A stretch of DNA of 64,000 bases from Aliihoeflea aestuarii. GTDB lineage: Bacteria; Pseudomonadota; Alphaproteobacteria; Rhizobiales; Rhizobiaceae. Position 1 is the first letter of the stretch, and each line of letters opens with the position of its first letter. Positions 63,870-64,000 of this stretch are shown here, one piece after another. The DNA lies in NCBI RefSeq assembly GCF_024105665.1, contig NZ_JAAAMK010000012.1, forward strand, positions 35,248-99,247, read 5' to 3'. The notes under the pieces are model-generated. The model was not told where the DNA came from and made no database searches. It saw only the letters and a program-made list of their open reading frames with translations. Made by a program: the position numbers and the translations under genes.

Positions 63870-64000
63870 TTTATAAGAACGACCCGAGACATAGGTGACG
63901 TTTTGTACCGGACACATGGGTAACACTTTTCGGCTTTGCCGGGAGGTGTTGATGCCGTGGATGGAGTGTTCGGTGATGGAAGAACGTCTACGCTTCGTGG
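63870..64000 (+). mobile_element. Left end of an IS481-family insertion sequence (cut by the window edge)
   Basis: Two related direct motifs, ACATAGGTGACGTTTT (63889-63904) and ACATGGGTAACACTTTT (63914-63930), precede a transposase start with a strong ribosome binding site. This layout is that of IS481-type left ends in Rhizobiales. The exact terminus cannot be fixed without the other end. Confidence 0.6.
63952..64000 (+). CDS. IS481-family transposase, first 16 codons
   Basis: MPWMECSVMEERLRFV follows GGGAGGTG by 3 bases and continues off the right edge. This N-terminus is characteristic of IS481-type transposases with an N-terminal helix-turn-helix and a DDE core. Confidence 0.7.
   Translation, partial: MPWMECSVMEERLRFV

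Overview
The window reads as a chromosome segment, or a large replicon, of a high-GC alphaproteobacterium, most likely Hyphomicrobiales (Rhizobiales). Evidence: a MinC N-terminus beside a short FtsK lacking membrane segments, a TTAA-N7-TTAA CtrA-type box between them, dense ABC-importer operons for peptides and amino acids, and an ehu/eut ectoine-catabolism locus of the rhizobial and roseobacter kind. I cannot name the genus. Ectoine use suggests a salt-exposed or marine/soil habitat.

Layout. 1-2.9 kb: cell division genes (minC partial, ftsK). 2.9-4.7 kb: small copper-responsive group (cueR, DUF305 protein, glutaredoxin-MauE fusion) with a textbook CueR operator. 4.9-10 kb: a truncated solute-binding protein and a TetR gene sharing a 25-bp palindrome, gamma-glutamyltransferase, and a DUF2946 + PepSY pair. 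10-16.3 kb: SRPBCC proteins, a DJ-1/PfpI protein divergent from a GlxA-type regulator, a membrane protein, and a SUKH-like plus ankyrin lipoprotein. 16.2-18.4 kb: a decayed arsenic operon (arsR, two arsC types, acr3, all broken).

18.5-46.2 kb is the metabolic core, nearly all on the minus strand. Module I (18.5-28.7 kb): a complete Dpp/Opp-type importer with two amidohydrolases and a ThDP-dependent enzyme. Module II (28.9-39.8 kb): a hydantoin locus with a polar amino-acid type importer, D-carbamoylase, D-hydantoinase, hydantoin racemase, two LysR regulators, and a divergent D-amino-acid transaminase/DapA-family/SDR operon. Module III (39.9-46.2 kb): a second complete Dpp/Opp importer ending in a second Asp/Glu/hydantoin racemase. 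Together they look like import and opening of cyclic or acylated amides and conversion of the released D-amino acids to 2-oxo acids.

46.7-59.8 kb: an acetylpolyamine amidohydrolase, then the ectoine/hydroxyectoine locus: ehuB-ehuC-ehuD-ehuA-eutB-eutC-asnC-ssd-atf on the minus strand, and doeA (eutD), an ArgE-like M20 deacetylase and an FCD-type GntR regulator on the plus strand. eutA is absent, the usual EutE/DoeB deacetylase is replaced by an M20 enzyme, and no MocR-type EnuR is seen. The shared divergent region carries two TTGT-N2-ACAA-like operators.

59.8-64 kb: a low-density end with small hypothetical genes, a type II NADH dehydrogenase, a scar joining an AAA-ATPase fragment to an autotransporter fragment, and the start of an IS481-type insertion sequence cut by the window edge. 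I saw no rRNA, tRNA or CRISPR array.
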